Shown here piece after piece: positions 1 to 6,439 of a stretch of 23,470 nt of DNA. The notes below the pieces were generated by a model. That model made no database searches. It saw nothing but the letters and a program-made list of their open reading frames with translations, and was not told where the DNA came from. How positions within the stretch are numbered: position 1 is the first letter of the stretch; each line of letters opens with the position of its first letter. The DNA is from Sphingomonadaceae bacterium (lineage in GTDB: Bacteria > Pseudomonadota > Alphaproteobacteria > Sphingomonadales > Sphingomonadaceae), in contig CANFIV010000001.1 in the NCBI GenBank assembly GCA_947446935.1, forward strand, positions 1 to 23,470. The letters are read 5' to 3'. The position numbers and the translations under genes are program-made.

Positions 1-160
1 GGGAGATCTGATCTTTGAGCCGCAACTTCCTTTTTTTCAGACGCGCCACTTGCAATTGGTCATGCGCGCCGGTGCCCGACAGCGCATCAATCGCGGCGTC
101 GAGATCGCGATGTTCCATCCGCAGCGTTTCAAGGCGCTTGCGCATTTCGTCTTCGGTCAA
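1..160 (-). CDS. YdcH-like DUF465 family protein, partial (C-terminus beyond window edge)
   Basis: The minus-strand frame gives about 53 residues of a small, highly charged, helical protein. It begins with an acidic stretch (TEDEMRKRLETLRMEHRDL) and carries a basic helix, LKKRKLRLKDQI, close to the window edge. This is the pattern of the YdcH/DUF465 family: 55-80 residue helical-hairpin proteins of unknown function, common in Proteobacteria. I chose a TTG start at 158-160 because GGGGAG lies 8 bases upstream. An in-frame GTG at 167-169 and an ATG four codons inside are alternatives. The gene is cut by the left end of the window, so its true length is unknown. It points away from a second DUF465 gene at 461-628, with 300 bases between them. 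The family call is fairly sure; the function is unknown. Confidence 0.72.
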   Translation of the reverse strand, partial: MTEDEMRKRLETLRMEHRDLDAAIDALSGTGAHDQLQVARLKKRKLRLKDQIS

Positions 161-460
161 CCCGGACACTCCCCAAAGCAACTTGGCCCGCAAGCAGGCA
201 AGTCATCGCCAAAACGGCTATGGCAACCCACAGTCCGTAAACACCTTGATAGCATTCGCCTACAGACAAACCCGCAAGGTGCGCATTCCAGCGCAGTGAG
301 GCTTGCAAGATACGAATATTGTGGGAGCATGACAACGCGCCTGCTCGGATGAGTCGAGGCCGACAAGTCCATGCCGGCGCTACCCCTTCGGCCATATCCT
401 CCGGCGACTATCCCGCCGCCGGAGCGGTCTGGGGGTTTGGTCTCCTGAGGAGGTTACCGA
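161..460. other. 300-base divergent intergenic region between the two DUF465 genes
   Basis: This stretch separates two divergently transcribed DUF465 genes and must hold promoters or leaders for both. I see no convincing coding region. A minus-strand frame near 130-290 encodes a hydrophobic run but has no good start and overlaps the DUF465 start. The only clear structure is a hairpin at 399-424, listed separately. No convincing -35/-10 pair could be picked by eye. Confidence 0.5.
399..424 (+). promoter_or_regulatory. GC-rich hairpin upstream of the right DUF465 gene
   Basis: CTCCGGCG (399-406) and CGCCGGAG (417-424) are perfect 8-base inverted arms around a 10-base loop. The hairpin ends 36 bases before the ATG at 461. 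No T-run follows, so it does not look like a terminator. It could be a 5' leader structure or an operator for the divergent pair. The role is inferred only from position. Confidence 0.3.
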
Positions 461-628
461 ATGGAACTGTCGCATATCAGCGCCCTTGAAACCAAACATG
501 CCGACCTTGAACGGCGCATCGCCGAGGAACAGGGACGGCCTTCGCCAAATGGCAACCTGCTGAAAGAGCTCAAGCGACGCAAGCTGCGGATCAAAGAAGA
601 GCTGGCCCAATTTCAGCTGGTCCACTGA
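461..628 (+). CDS. YdcH-like DUF465 family protein, 55 aa
   Basis: This is a complete 55-residue reading frame starting at ATG 461, with a strong ribosome binding site (GAGGAGG) ending 8 bases upstream and a TGA at 626-628. The product is a charged helical protein. Its N-terminal helix (ISALETKHADLERRIAEEQ) is followed by a turn rich in P, N and G, then a basic helix (LLKELKRRKLRIKEELAQ). That is the DUF465/YdcH helical-hairpin pattern, and the basic helix closely matches LKKRKLRLKDQI in the divergent neighbour at 1-160. The family is of unknown function; members are small, cytoplasmic and often found near core genes. A hairpin at 702-724 separates it from ptsP. Its length is at the short end for the family. 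The CDS is well supported; no role is claimed. Confidence 0.85.
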   Translation: MELSHISALETKHADLERRIAEEQGRPSPNGNLLKELKRRKLRIKEELAQFQLVH

Positions 629-701
629 TCCCAGCTCAATGACGCGTGTAGCATGGTCAGCCGCGAGGGGTCCGGCTGGCCTGCTGCAAGCCTCGCCATG
701 C

Positions 702-739
702 GCGCCTGCGTGTTTCGCAGGCGCATAAATCGAATTTTT
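702..739 (+). terminator. Possible terminator or attenuator between the DUF465 gene and ptsP
   Basis: GCGCCTGCG (702-710) and CGCAGGCGC (716-724) form a perfect 9-base-pair stem with loop TGTTT. An A/T-rich stretch follows, with a run of five T at 735-739. The T-run is about 10 bases from the stem rather than adjoining it, so termination would be weaker than at a classical site. It lies 73 bases after the DUF465 stop and about 113 bases before the ptsP ATG. It may insulate the two genes or act as a leader element of ptsP. Confidence 0.45.
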
Positions 740-800
740 GCGCCCGCGATCAGACTGACTGCACTGCGAATACGAATTTGTGCGGCGTACAGGCACTTCG

Positions 801-810
801 GTTTGCAAAC
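801..810. promoter_or_regulatory. 10-base perfect palindrome upstream of ptsP
   Basis: GTTTGCAAAC is a perfect 10-base palindrome, ending 27 bases before the ptsP ATG at 838. Palindromes of this size can be operator half-site pairs, but they also occur by chance. No factor is assigned. Confidence 0.2.
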
Positions 811-837
811 GGCCGTGTCTGCGCTAGGCCTCTGCAC

Positions 838-3111
838 ATGATCACCGCCGCTGCTGCCGCTCGCGCGATCCTGACCTCGCTTCACGAGGTTATGGCCTCG
901 CGCGCGAGTGCGCAGGCCAAGCTCAATCGCATCGTCGATATCATTGGCGAAAAGCTCGATAGCGAAGTCTGTTCGATTTACCTGCTGCGCGAAGGCATGC
1001 TGGAATTGTTTGCCACGCGCGGGCTCAATCAGGCCGCCGTCCACGTCACGCGTATGGCGGTCGGCGAAGGGCTGGTCGGCACGATTGCTTCGAACATTGA
1101 AACACTCAATCTTGCCGAAGCAGCGGCCCATCCTGATTTCGCCTTCTTTCCTGAAACCGGCGAAGAACGTTTCCACTCGTTTGCCGGCGTTCCCATCGTG
1201 CGCCGGGCCCGTGCGGTCGGTGTGCTCGGCGTACAGCACGTTGAGCCGCGGCGCTACGAGGAAGTGGAGATCGAAGCGCTGCAAACCGTGGCAATGGTCC
1301 TCTCCGAGCTGATCGCCAATGCCGACCTGATTGACGAGGAAGACGCGCTGGGGGCCGATGCGCACCTCACGGGTCACGAGCGGATTCAGGGTCTGACCCT
1401 GGTCAAGGGTCTCGCCAGCGGGATTGCGGTGTTCCACCAGCCGCGAATCACGATCGAGCATGTCGTCGCCGACGATACCGAGGCCGAACGCCAACGTGTC
1501 TATCTCGCGTTCGACAAGATGCGCGAGCAGATCGATCGCATGGCCAGCCAGGCCGAGTTCGGCATGGGCGGGGAACACGAGGAGGTGCTCGAGACCTACC
1601 GCATGTTCGCCTACGATGAGGGCTGGAGCCGCCGGATCAACGAGGCGATCGATTCGGGCCTGACCGCCGAAGCCGCGATCGAACGGGTGCAGCAACGTAC
1701 GCGCATGCGTATGCGGCAAATCGATGACCCCTTGCTTGCGGATCGCATGCACGATCTTGAGGACCTGTCGAACCGGCTGCTGCGCATGGTTTCTGGCCAG
1801 CTCGGCACGGCCGCCAGCCTCGGGCTCAAGGGGGATGCCATCCTCGTTGCCCGCAATCTCGGTCCGGCCGAACTGCTCGAATACGATCGCCGCCGGCTCA
1901 AGGGTGTGATCCTCGAGGAAGGATCGCTAACCGCGCATGTCGTCATCGTGGCGCGGGCGATGGGGATCCCGGTGGTTGGCCGCATGCGCGCGCTGCGCGG
2001 CAAAGTTCGCGACGGCGATCAGCTTCTGCTCGATGGCGATCAGGGTGTGGTCGATGTGCGGCCCGCAACGCCGCTGGTCGAAGCGTTCGAGGCCCGGTTC
2101 GCCCGCAATCGTGAGCGACAGGCGCACTATGCCGCGATGCGCGATGTCGAACCGGTCTCGCTCGATGGGCAGCGTATCCGTGTGATGATCAACGCGGGTC
2201 TGCGTGATGACATGCCGATGCTGAACCTGACCGGCGCAGATGGCATCGGGCTGTTCCGCACCGAATTCCAGTTCCTCGTCTCAGCTACCCTGCCAGCGCG
2301 CGAGCGCCAGACGCGGCTGTACCGCGATGTACTGGACGCCGCAGGCGACCGGCCGGTCGTGTTCCGTACGGTCGATATCGGCGGAGACAAGGTGCTTCCC
2401 TATTTGCGCCACAACGATGGCGAGAATGAAGAAAACCCCGCCATGGGCTGGCGCGCCTTGCGAGTCGCGCTCGAGCGCGAAGGCCTGCTCAAAGTGCAGG
2501 CGCGCGCCTTGCTTGAGGCGGCAGGTGGACGCACGCTTAACGTGATGTTTCCCATGGTGACCGAACCTTGGGAATTCGATGCGGCGCAGGCGGTTTTCGA
2601 AAGCCAGCTTGCCTTCCTCAAGCGGCAGAAAAAGCTGCTGCCTGAAGCGATCCGCTATGGTGCCATGCTCGAGGTGCCCGCGCTTGCGGAATGCCTCGAT
2701 TTGCTCGCCCCCCGGCTGTCGTTTCTCTCGATCGGCACGAACGATCTCACGCAGTTTCTTTTCGCGGCGGACCGATCACATCCGAAACTTGCCGAACGCT
2801 ATGATTGGCTCTCACCGGCGATCCTGCGGTTTCTCCGCCGGGTGGTCTTGGCGGTTGCGCCGTCGGGTACCGACCTGACGGTCTGCGGCGAGATGGGTGG
2901 TCGCCGCCTAGAGGCTTTGGCTCTGCTCGGGCTCGGTATAACCCGGCTTTCGATCACACCTGCTGCGGTCGGCCCAGTCAAGGAACTGGTCCGCAAGGTC
3001 GAGATACGCGCAATCCAGGCGGCTATGGATGGCTGGCTGGCCCGGCCTCCCGCGAATATGCGCGCGGCGATCGCAGCGTGGGCAAGTGACCACGGGATCG
3101 ATTTCGACTGA
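838..3111 (+). CDS. ptsP: Phosphoenolpyruvate-protein phosphotransferase PtsP (EI-Ntr), 757 aa
   Basis: Enzyme I of the nitrogen-related phosphotransferase system takes phosphate from phosphoenolpyruvate and passes it to NPr and then to EIIA-Ntr. This is a regulatory chain rather than sugar uptake. Domains in order: GAF sensor (about 25-160), the PEP-utilising N-terminal and swivelling phosphohistidine domains, with the phospho-acceptor His367 in the TAHVVIVARAMGIP motif, then the PEP-binding barrel (about 400-700). The barrel has GIGLFRTEF at 469-477 (Arg474) and the catalytic Cys683 in LTVCGEMGG. All key residues are present and the length is typical. I chose ATG 838, which gives an N-terminus about 24 residues before the GAF fold. 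An in-frame TTG at 778 would add 20 unlikely residues. The ribosome binding site is weak. It stands alone between the DUF465 gene and the RodZ-like gene; its partners (ptsN, NPr) are not in the window. Confidence 0.95.
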   Translation: MITAAAAARAILTSLHEVMASRASAQAKLNRIVDIIGEKLDSEVCSIYLLREGMLELFATRGLNQAAVHVTRMAVGEGLVGTIASNIETLNLAEAAAHPDFAFFPETGEERFHSFAGVPIVRRARAVGVLGVQHVEPRRYEEVEIEALQTVAMVLSELIANADLIDEEDALGADAHLTGHERIQGLTLVKGLASGIAVFHQPRITIEHVVADDTEAERQRVYLAFDKMREQIDRMASQAEFGMGGEHEEVLETYRMFAYDEGWSRRINEAIDSGLTAEAAIERVQQRTRMRMRQIDDPLLADRMHDLEDLSNRLLRMVSGQLGTAASLGLKGDAILVARNLGPAELLEYDRRRLKGVILEEGSLTAHVVIVARAMGIPVVGRMRALRGKVRDGDQLLLDGDQGVVDVRPATPLVEAFEARFARNRERQAHYAAMRDVEPVSLDGQRIRVMINAGLRDDMPMLNLTGADGIGLFRTEFQFLVSATLPARERQTRLYRDVLDAAGDRPVVFRTVDIGGDKVLPYLRHNDGENEENPAMGWRALRVALEREGLLKVQARALLEAAGGRTLNVMFPMVTEPWEFDAAQAVFESQLAFLKRQKKLLPEAIRYGAMLEVPALAECLDLLAPRLSFLSIGTNDLTQFLFAADRSHPKLAERYDWLSPAILRFLRRVVLAVAPSGTDLTVCGEMGGRRLEALALLGLGITRLSITPAAVGPVKELVRKVEIRAIQAAMDGWLARPPANMRAAIAAWASDHGIDFD

Positions 3112-3232
3112 TCCTGCCGCACGGACGCCTCAAGTGGTGCCGTACGCGACTCAAAAACATTGACTTTTCGCCCAGAGCAAGGCTGCCTTCCCCCGGGGTC
3201 GCAGCCCATCCAGGGAATGCCCGGAAAAAGCA

Positions 3233-4204
3233 ATGAATGACGGGAGCGCAGCCGTGATTGAAGACGGCGGAATAAACATGGATGCAGAAGAGCTTTCGGC
3301 CGACATGGCTGTGGCTTTGGATTCTGCGTCTGCGTTCGGGATCGACAGCGGGGCGACCACGCCTCCGATTGTGGATCTCACCAAAGCGCCCGTGTCGGTC
3401 CGCCTCAAGGCCGCGCGCGAGGCGCTGGGCCTCAGTGCTTCCGATGTCGCAAAGCGCACGCGAATCACACTTCGCCATGTCGAGGCGCTTGAAGCCGGCG
3501 ACTACTCCTCCCTGCCGGGCAGGCCCTATGCGCTGGGTTTCGCGCGCAGCTATGCGCGCTCCGTCGGGCTGGATGGCACCGCAATTGCTGATTCTGTCAG
3601 AGCTGAACTGGAAGATGGCTCGCCGCGGCCGGAGTCCCGCGTCCTGCACCAATTCGAAGTCGGTGATCCGGCCAAGACGCCCTCGCAACTGGTGAGTTGG
3701 CTGGCGCTCATTCTGGTTGCCACAGTGCTTGCAATCGGCGTGGTCTTCTGGCGCAGTTATTATGCGCCTGCTGTGGCACTGCCCGCACTGGCAAGCGCGG
3801 AGGAACCTCGTCCTCAAGACCTGACCCGAGCACAATCCAAGGTCCCAAGCGTTGCTCCTGCGCAAGTGGCAACGGGGCCGGTTGTGTTCACCGCGCTTGA
3901 GGAGGGGGTGTGGGTCAAATTCTACGACGGTCAGGGCACGCAGCTGATGCAAAAGCAGCTTGCCAAGGGCGAAAGCTACACGGTTCCCGCTGATGCCGCA
4001 GCGCCCAAGCTTTGGACTGGACGGCCCGACGCACTCGCCATCACAATTGGCGGTCAAGCCATCCCACGACTGGCCGAATCCGAACAGCGGCTCAAGGATG
4101 TGCCGGTCGATGCAGCAAGCCTGCGTGCACGGAGCCAATCGCCCGGCGCTGGCGCCACCGGCAGCCAGACGGTGGCTTCACCGTCCCATCCCGCCACACC
4201 GTAA
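3233..4204 (+). CDS. RodZ-like membrane-anchored helix-turn-helix protein, 323 aa
   Basis: The layout matches the RodZ family: a cytoplasmic HTH_25 domain (about 56-115, with LKAAREALGLSASDVAKRT and the LPGRPYALGFARSYA signature), one membrane segment (about 153-173), a flexible linker rich in A, P and Q, and a periplasmic DUF4115 domain (about 217-300). RodZ binds MreB and helps set cell shape. In alphaproteobacteria the closest relatives may serve other envelope roles, so I leave the symbol empty. ATG 3233 is used; an in-frame ATG at 3278, after GGCGGA, would remove the first 15 residues and is a real alternative. The tail after about residue 300 is low complexity. The gene lies 122 bases after ptsP and the same distance before cpoB. 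The next three genes (cpoB, tilS, ftsH) point the same way, which suggests an envelope-related run. Confidence 0.85.
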   Translation: MNDGSAAVIEDGGINMDAEELSADMAVALDSASAFGIDSGATTPPIVDLTKAPVSVRLKAAREALGLSASDVAKRTRITLRHVEALEAGDYSSLPGRPYALGFARSYARSVGLDGTAIADSVRAELEDGSPRPESRVLHQFEVGDPAKTPSQLVSWLALILVATVLAIGVVFWRSYYAPAVALPALASAEEPRPQDLTRAQSKVPSVAPAQVATGPVVFTALEEGVWVKFYDGQGTQLMQKQLAKGESYTVPADAAAPKLWTGRPDALAITIGGQAIPRLAESEQRLKDVPVDAASLRARSQSPGAGATGSQTVASPSHPATP

Positions 4205-4329
4205 CCGCCTACTCGACTTGCATCGCGCTCTGCGCAATCATGCGCCTCGCACGCCAAATCGCGCGGGTGCGCTTGCGCGACTATGTCAAGACGGCGCATG
4301 GACGACGCAATGACCGGACGGGAGTTATG

Positions 4330-5364
4330 ATGAAGACAACAATTGGCTCAGACCGCGCGCGCTCGGTGCTGCCCATCAAGCTGGCTCGAATGTTGGCCCC
4401 CGTGTTGGTCCCAGCGCTGGCAATGACTATGCCGCTCGGAACTCTCCCGGTTGCCCATGCGCAGGCTCAGTCCGCCCCGGAAACGACCGAGGTGCGCCTC
4501 CGCAGGATCGAGGCAGAGCTCCGCGCCGTGCAGCGCAAGGTGTTTCCCGACGGAGCGGGCAAGACCTTCGGCCCCGAGATTACGGCTCCTGCAAGCGCGG
4601 CACCATCTGGTGCTCCTGCTACAACCGCCGTTACAGACTTGCTGACCCGCATGGACTCTGTGGAAGCGCAACTGCAGCGGCTCACAGCGGCGAGCGAGGA
4701 GAACCAGAACCACCTTTCGAAGCTCGATGCACGCATGGCCGCGCTTGAGGCCGCTTCGGGCATCCCGGCGGCAGCGAGCGGCCCCAGTGCACCGCAACCC
4801 GGCTCGACCGCTTCCGCCGCGGTGCCGACGCCTTTGGCCGAGACGCCCAAGCCAGACTCAAAGCCAGACGCAAAGCCGGTCGCCAAGCCGGCGGCAAAGC
4901 CTGAAGCCGGGCGCAGCGAACCTCCGCCGGATCGCGTCGCTGCGGTCATGGCCATTGAAAAGCCTGTCAGCGATGACAAGGGCGAGGACGAGTACCTCTA
5001 CGGCTACCGCCTGTGGGAGGCCAAGTTCTTCCCCGAGGCGCAACAGCAACTCCTTCGGGTGGTCCAGCAGTTCCCGCGCCATGCTCGGATCAGCTATGCC
5101 CGAAACCTTCTGGGCCGCGCTTACCTGGACGACGGCAAGCCAGGGACTGCTGCGCAGTATTTCCTGCAGAACTACCAGGCCGACCGCAAAGGCGATCGCG
5201 CAGCAGACAGCTTGCTCTACCTCGGCGTGGCCATGAGCCGACTGAAGGAAGAGAAGCGGGCCTGCGTTGCCTTCGGCGAGTTCCGCCAGACCTATCCGGA
5301 TGAAGTGAGCGGGCGCCTGAAGGGGCAATTTGAGGCGGCGACCAAGCCGGTGACCTGCAATTGA
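4330..5364 (+). CDS. cpoB: CpoB/YbgF-type periplasmic TPR protein, 344 aa
   Basis: CpoB (YbgF) is a periplasmic partner of the Tol-Pal system that couples outer-membrane constriction to septal peptidoglycan synthesis. The product has an N-terminal signal peptide (hydrophobic about 18-40, likely cut after VAHA at 44) and a short coiled-coil region (about 51-70, and again about 105-140). A long A/P/K-rich linker (about 145-200) includes a KPxxKP-type repeat, and three TPR-like helical pairs fill about 219-335. This is the family's usual order. I used ATG 4330 because GGGAG (4320-4324) is 5 bases upstream; ATG 4327 is in frame and nearly equivalent. The stop (5362-5364) overlaps the probable tilS start. 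The Tol-Pal genes that usually precede cpoB are absent; a RodZ-like gene is there instead. Confidence 0.88.
   Translation: MKTTIGSDRARSVLPIKLARMLAPVLVPALAMTMPLGTLPVAHAQAQSAPETTEVRLRRIEAELRAVQRKVFPDGAGKTFGPEITAPASAAPSGAPATTAVTDLLTRMDSVEAQLQRLTAASEENQNHLSKLDARMAALEAASGIPAAASGPSAPQPGSTASAAVPTPLAETPKPDSKPDAKPVAKPAAKPEAGRSEPPPDRVAAVMAIEKPVSDDKGEDEYLYGYRLWEAKFFPEAQQQLLRVVQQFPRHARISYARNLLGRAYLDDGKPGTAAQYFLQNYQADRKGDRAADSLLYLGVAMSRLKEEKRACVAFGEFRQTYPDEVSGRLKGQFEAATKPVTCN
4846..4911 (+). repeat. KPxxKP low-complexity repeat inside the CpoB linker
   Basis: Near-tandem lysine-proline units (PKPDSKPDAKPVAKPAAKPEA, residues about 173-193 of CpoB; the underlying bases are diverged copies of AAGCC/AAAGCC plus two variable codons). 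It is an intrinsically disordered, positively charged spacer between the coiled coil and the TPR domain, perhaps spanning or touching peptidoglycan. Such linkers vary in length between strains. Confidence 0.6.
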
Positions 5365-6319
5365 TACGGCGCTCAGCAAGCGGTTCGCGGCGGACTGGGG
5401 CACCGTCAGGCAAGGTGACGGCCCGGTAGGCCTCGCCGTTTCGGGCGGGCCTGATAGCCTCGCCTTGCTTCTGCTGACCGCAGCGGCGGCACCGGCTTCG
5501 TTCAAGGTAGCCACAGTCGATCATGGGCTGCGGCCAGAGGCCATGGTTGAAGCGGCCGCGGTCGCGACAATCTGCGCAGCGCGCGGCATTGCCCATACGA
5601 CCCTCACAGTTGATCTCGTGCCCGGATCCGCCCTGCAGGAACGGGCGCGAGCTGCCCGCTATGCGGTTCTGGGGGATTGGGCCATGTCTCATGGACTATC
5701 CGCACTGGTAACCGCCCATCACGCCGATGATCAGGCGGAAACCCTGCTCATGCGGCTCAATCGAGGTGCCGGAGTGCGCGGCCTGGCGAGCATGCGGCGG
5801 GTATCGGTTGTACCAGGCCGATCGAAACTCGCCTTGCTGCGCCCGCTCCTTGGTTGGCGACGCCGCGACCTGGCTGCGGTGGTTGAAGCCGCAGGCATCA
5901 AAGCGGCGGATGATCCTTCGAACGCCGACATGCGGTTCGAGAGGGCGCGGGTGCGTGCGGGCATTGCCGGAGCGGCGTGGCTGGATTGCGGTGCCATGGC
6001 CGGCAGCGCAAGCCATTTGGCAGAGGCTGACCGCGCGCTCGATTGGGCTGCGGACCGGGCATTTGCCGCAGCAAAGCAAATGGGACCCTTGTTGAGCTGG
6101 GCGCCGGAGGAGACACCGCGGACGATCACACTGCGTGTCCTTGAGCGGATCGTCACCCATTTCGGATGCAGTACCCCCCGCGGCAGCGGCTTGGCGCGCT
6201 GGCACGATCACCTCGCATCGGGGCAGATCGCCACGCTGGCTGGAGTCCGCGGCGATGGCCGGGATGCCATCTGGCGCTTCACGGCAGCGCCGTTGCCACG
6301 AAGCCGCACGATCAATTGA
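5360..6319 (+). CDS. tilS: tRNA(Ile)-lysidine synthetase TilS, 319 aa, probable ATT start
   Basis: TilS attaches lysine to C34 of the CAU-anticodon isoleucine tRNA using ATP, changing its codon reading from AUG to AUA; it is essential in most bacteria. The PP-loop motif SGGPDS is at about 28-33, with TAHHADDQAE near 118-127, the GWRRRDL segment, and DPSNxxxxFxRxRxR. These are the family's hallmarks. No ATG, GTG or TTG lies in frame before the PP-loop; the first, TTG at 5465, would delete it. The frame is open upstream only to a stop at 5351-5353, and the best initiator is ATT 5360-5362, overlapping the cpoB stop in ATTGA, with GGTGA 6 bases upstream. The residues between ATT and the PP-loop look like a normal TilS N-terminus. 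Product is certain; the start is inferred. Confidence 0.85.
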   Translation: MDTALSKRFAADWGTVRQGDGPVGLAVSGGPDSLALLLLTAAAAPASFKVATVDHGLRPEAMVEAAAVATICAARGIAHTTLTVDLVPGSALQERARAARYAVLGDWAMSHGLSALVTAHHADDQAETLLMRLNRGAGVRGLASMRRVSVVPGRSKLALLRPLLGWRRRDLAAVVEAAGIKAADDPSNADMRFERARVRAGIAGAAWLDCGAMAGSASHLAEADRALDWAADRAFAAAKQMGPLLSWAPEETPRTITLRVLERIVTHFGCSTPRGSGLARWHDHLASGQIATLAGVRGDGRDAIWRFTAAPLPRSRTIN

Positions 6320-6325
6320 ATGCAG

Positions 6326-6358
6326 AATTCCTGACGAGAGTCCCTTAGGGCAGGAATT
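6326..6358. promoter_or_regulatory. Inverted repeat in the ftsH promoter region
   Basis: AATTCCTG (6326-6333) and CAGGAATT (6351-6358) are perfect 8-base inverted arms. The 17-base spacer itself contains CCC-TTA-GGG next to the right arm. It starts 7 bases after the tilS stop and ends 81 bases before the ftsH ATG. No T-run follows, so a terminator is less likely than an operator. A -10-like TTATAT sits at 6371-6376, which would place the right arm at the -35. The factor is unknown. Confidence 0.4.
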
Positions 6359-6370
6359 TCGGAGGCCGGG

Positions 6371-6376
6371 TTATAT
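6371..6376 (+). promoter_or_regulatory. ftsH: Possible -10 element of ftsH
   Basis: TTATAT is the most A/T-rich hexamer in the 120-base gap before ftsH and lies 63 bases before the ATG. No good -35 hexamer is seen 17 bases upstream (GGGCAG). It is a guess based on position and composition. Confidence 0.25.
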
Positions 6377-6439
6377 TGCCATTCCCCCCGCCGTCCCTAC
6401 ATTGAAGTCCACAGCCTATCCAGGATCGAAAGCCGCGCC

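Noticed and set aside
129..395. Minus-strand open frame with a hydrophobic stretch (GVYGLWVAIAVLAMTCLLAGQVALG), possible small membrane protein
   Set aside because: It has no convincing start or binding site, its end overlaps the DUF465 start, and the flanking residues are not protein-like. It may still be real if conserved, but I cannot support it.
613..1752. Long minus-strand open frame (379 codons) opposite ptsP
   Set aside because: It lies antisense to a well-conserved enzyme with intact motifs. GC-rich third positions create such frames, and no family signature is visible in it.
3117..3145. Imperfect hairpin after ptsP (ACGGaCGCC with GGTGCCGT)
   Set aside because: It has a bulge and a G-T pair and no following T-run, so I do not call it a terminator.
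4846..4911. Short repeated units that could be mistaken for a tandem-repeat locus
   Set aside because: They encode the KPxxKP linker of CpoB in frame and have no spacers of uniform length, so they are not a CRISPR array or mobile element.
5465..6319. TilS starting at TTG 5465
   Set aside because: This would delete the ATP-binding PP-loop motif SGGPDS that lies just upstream in the same frame.
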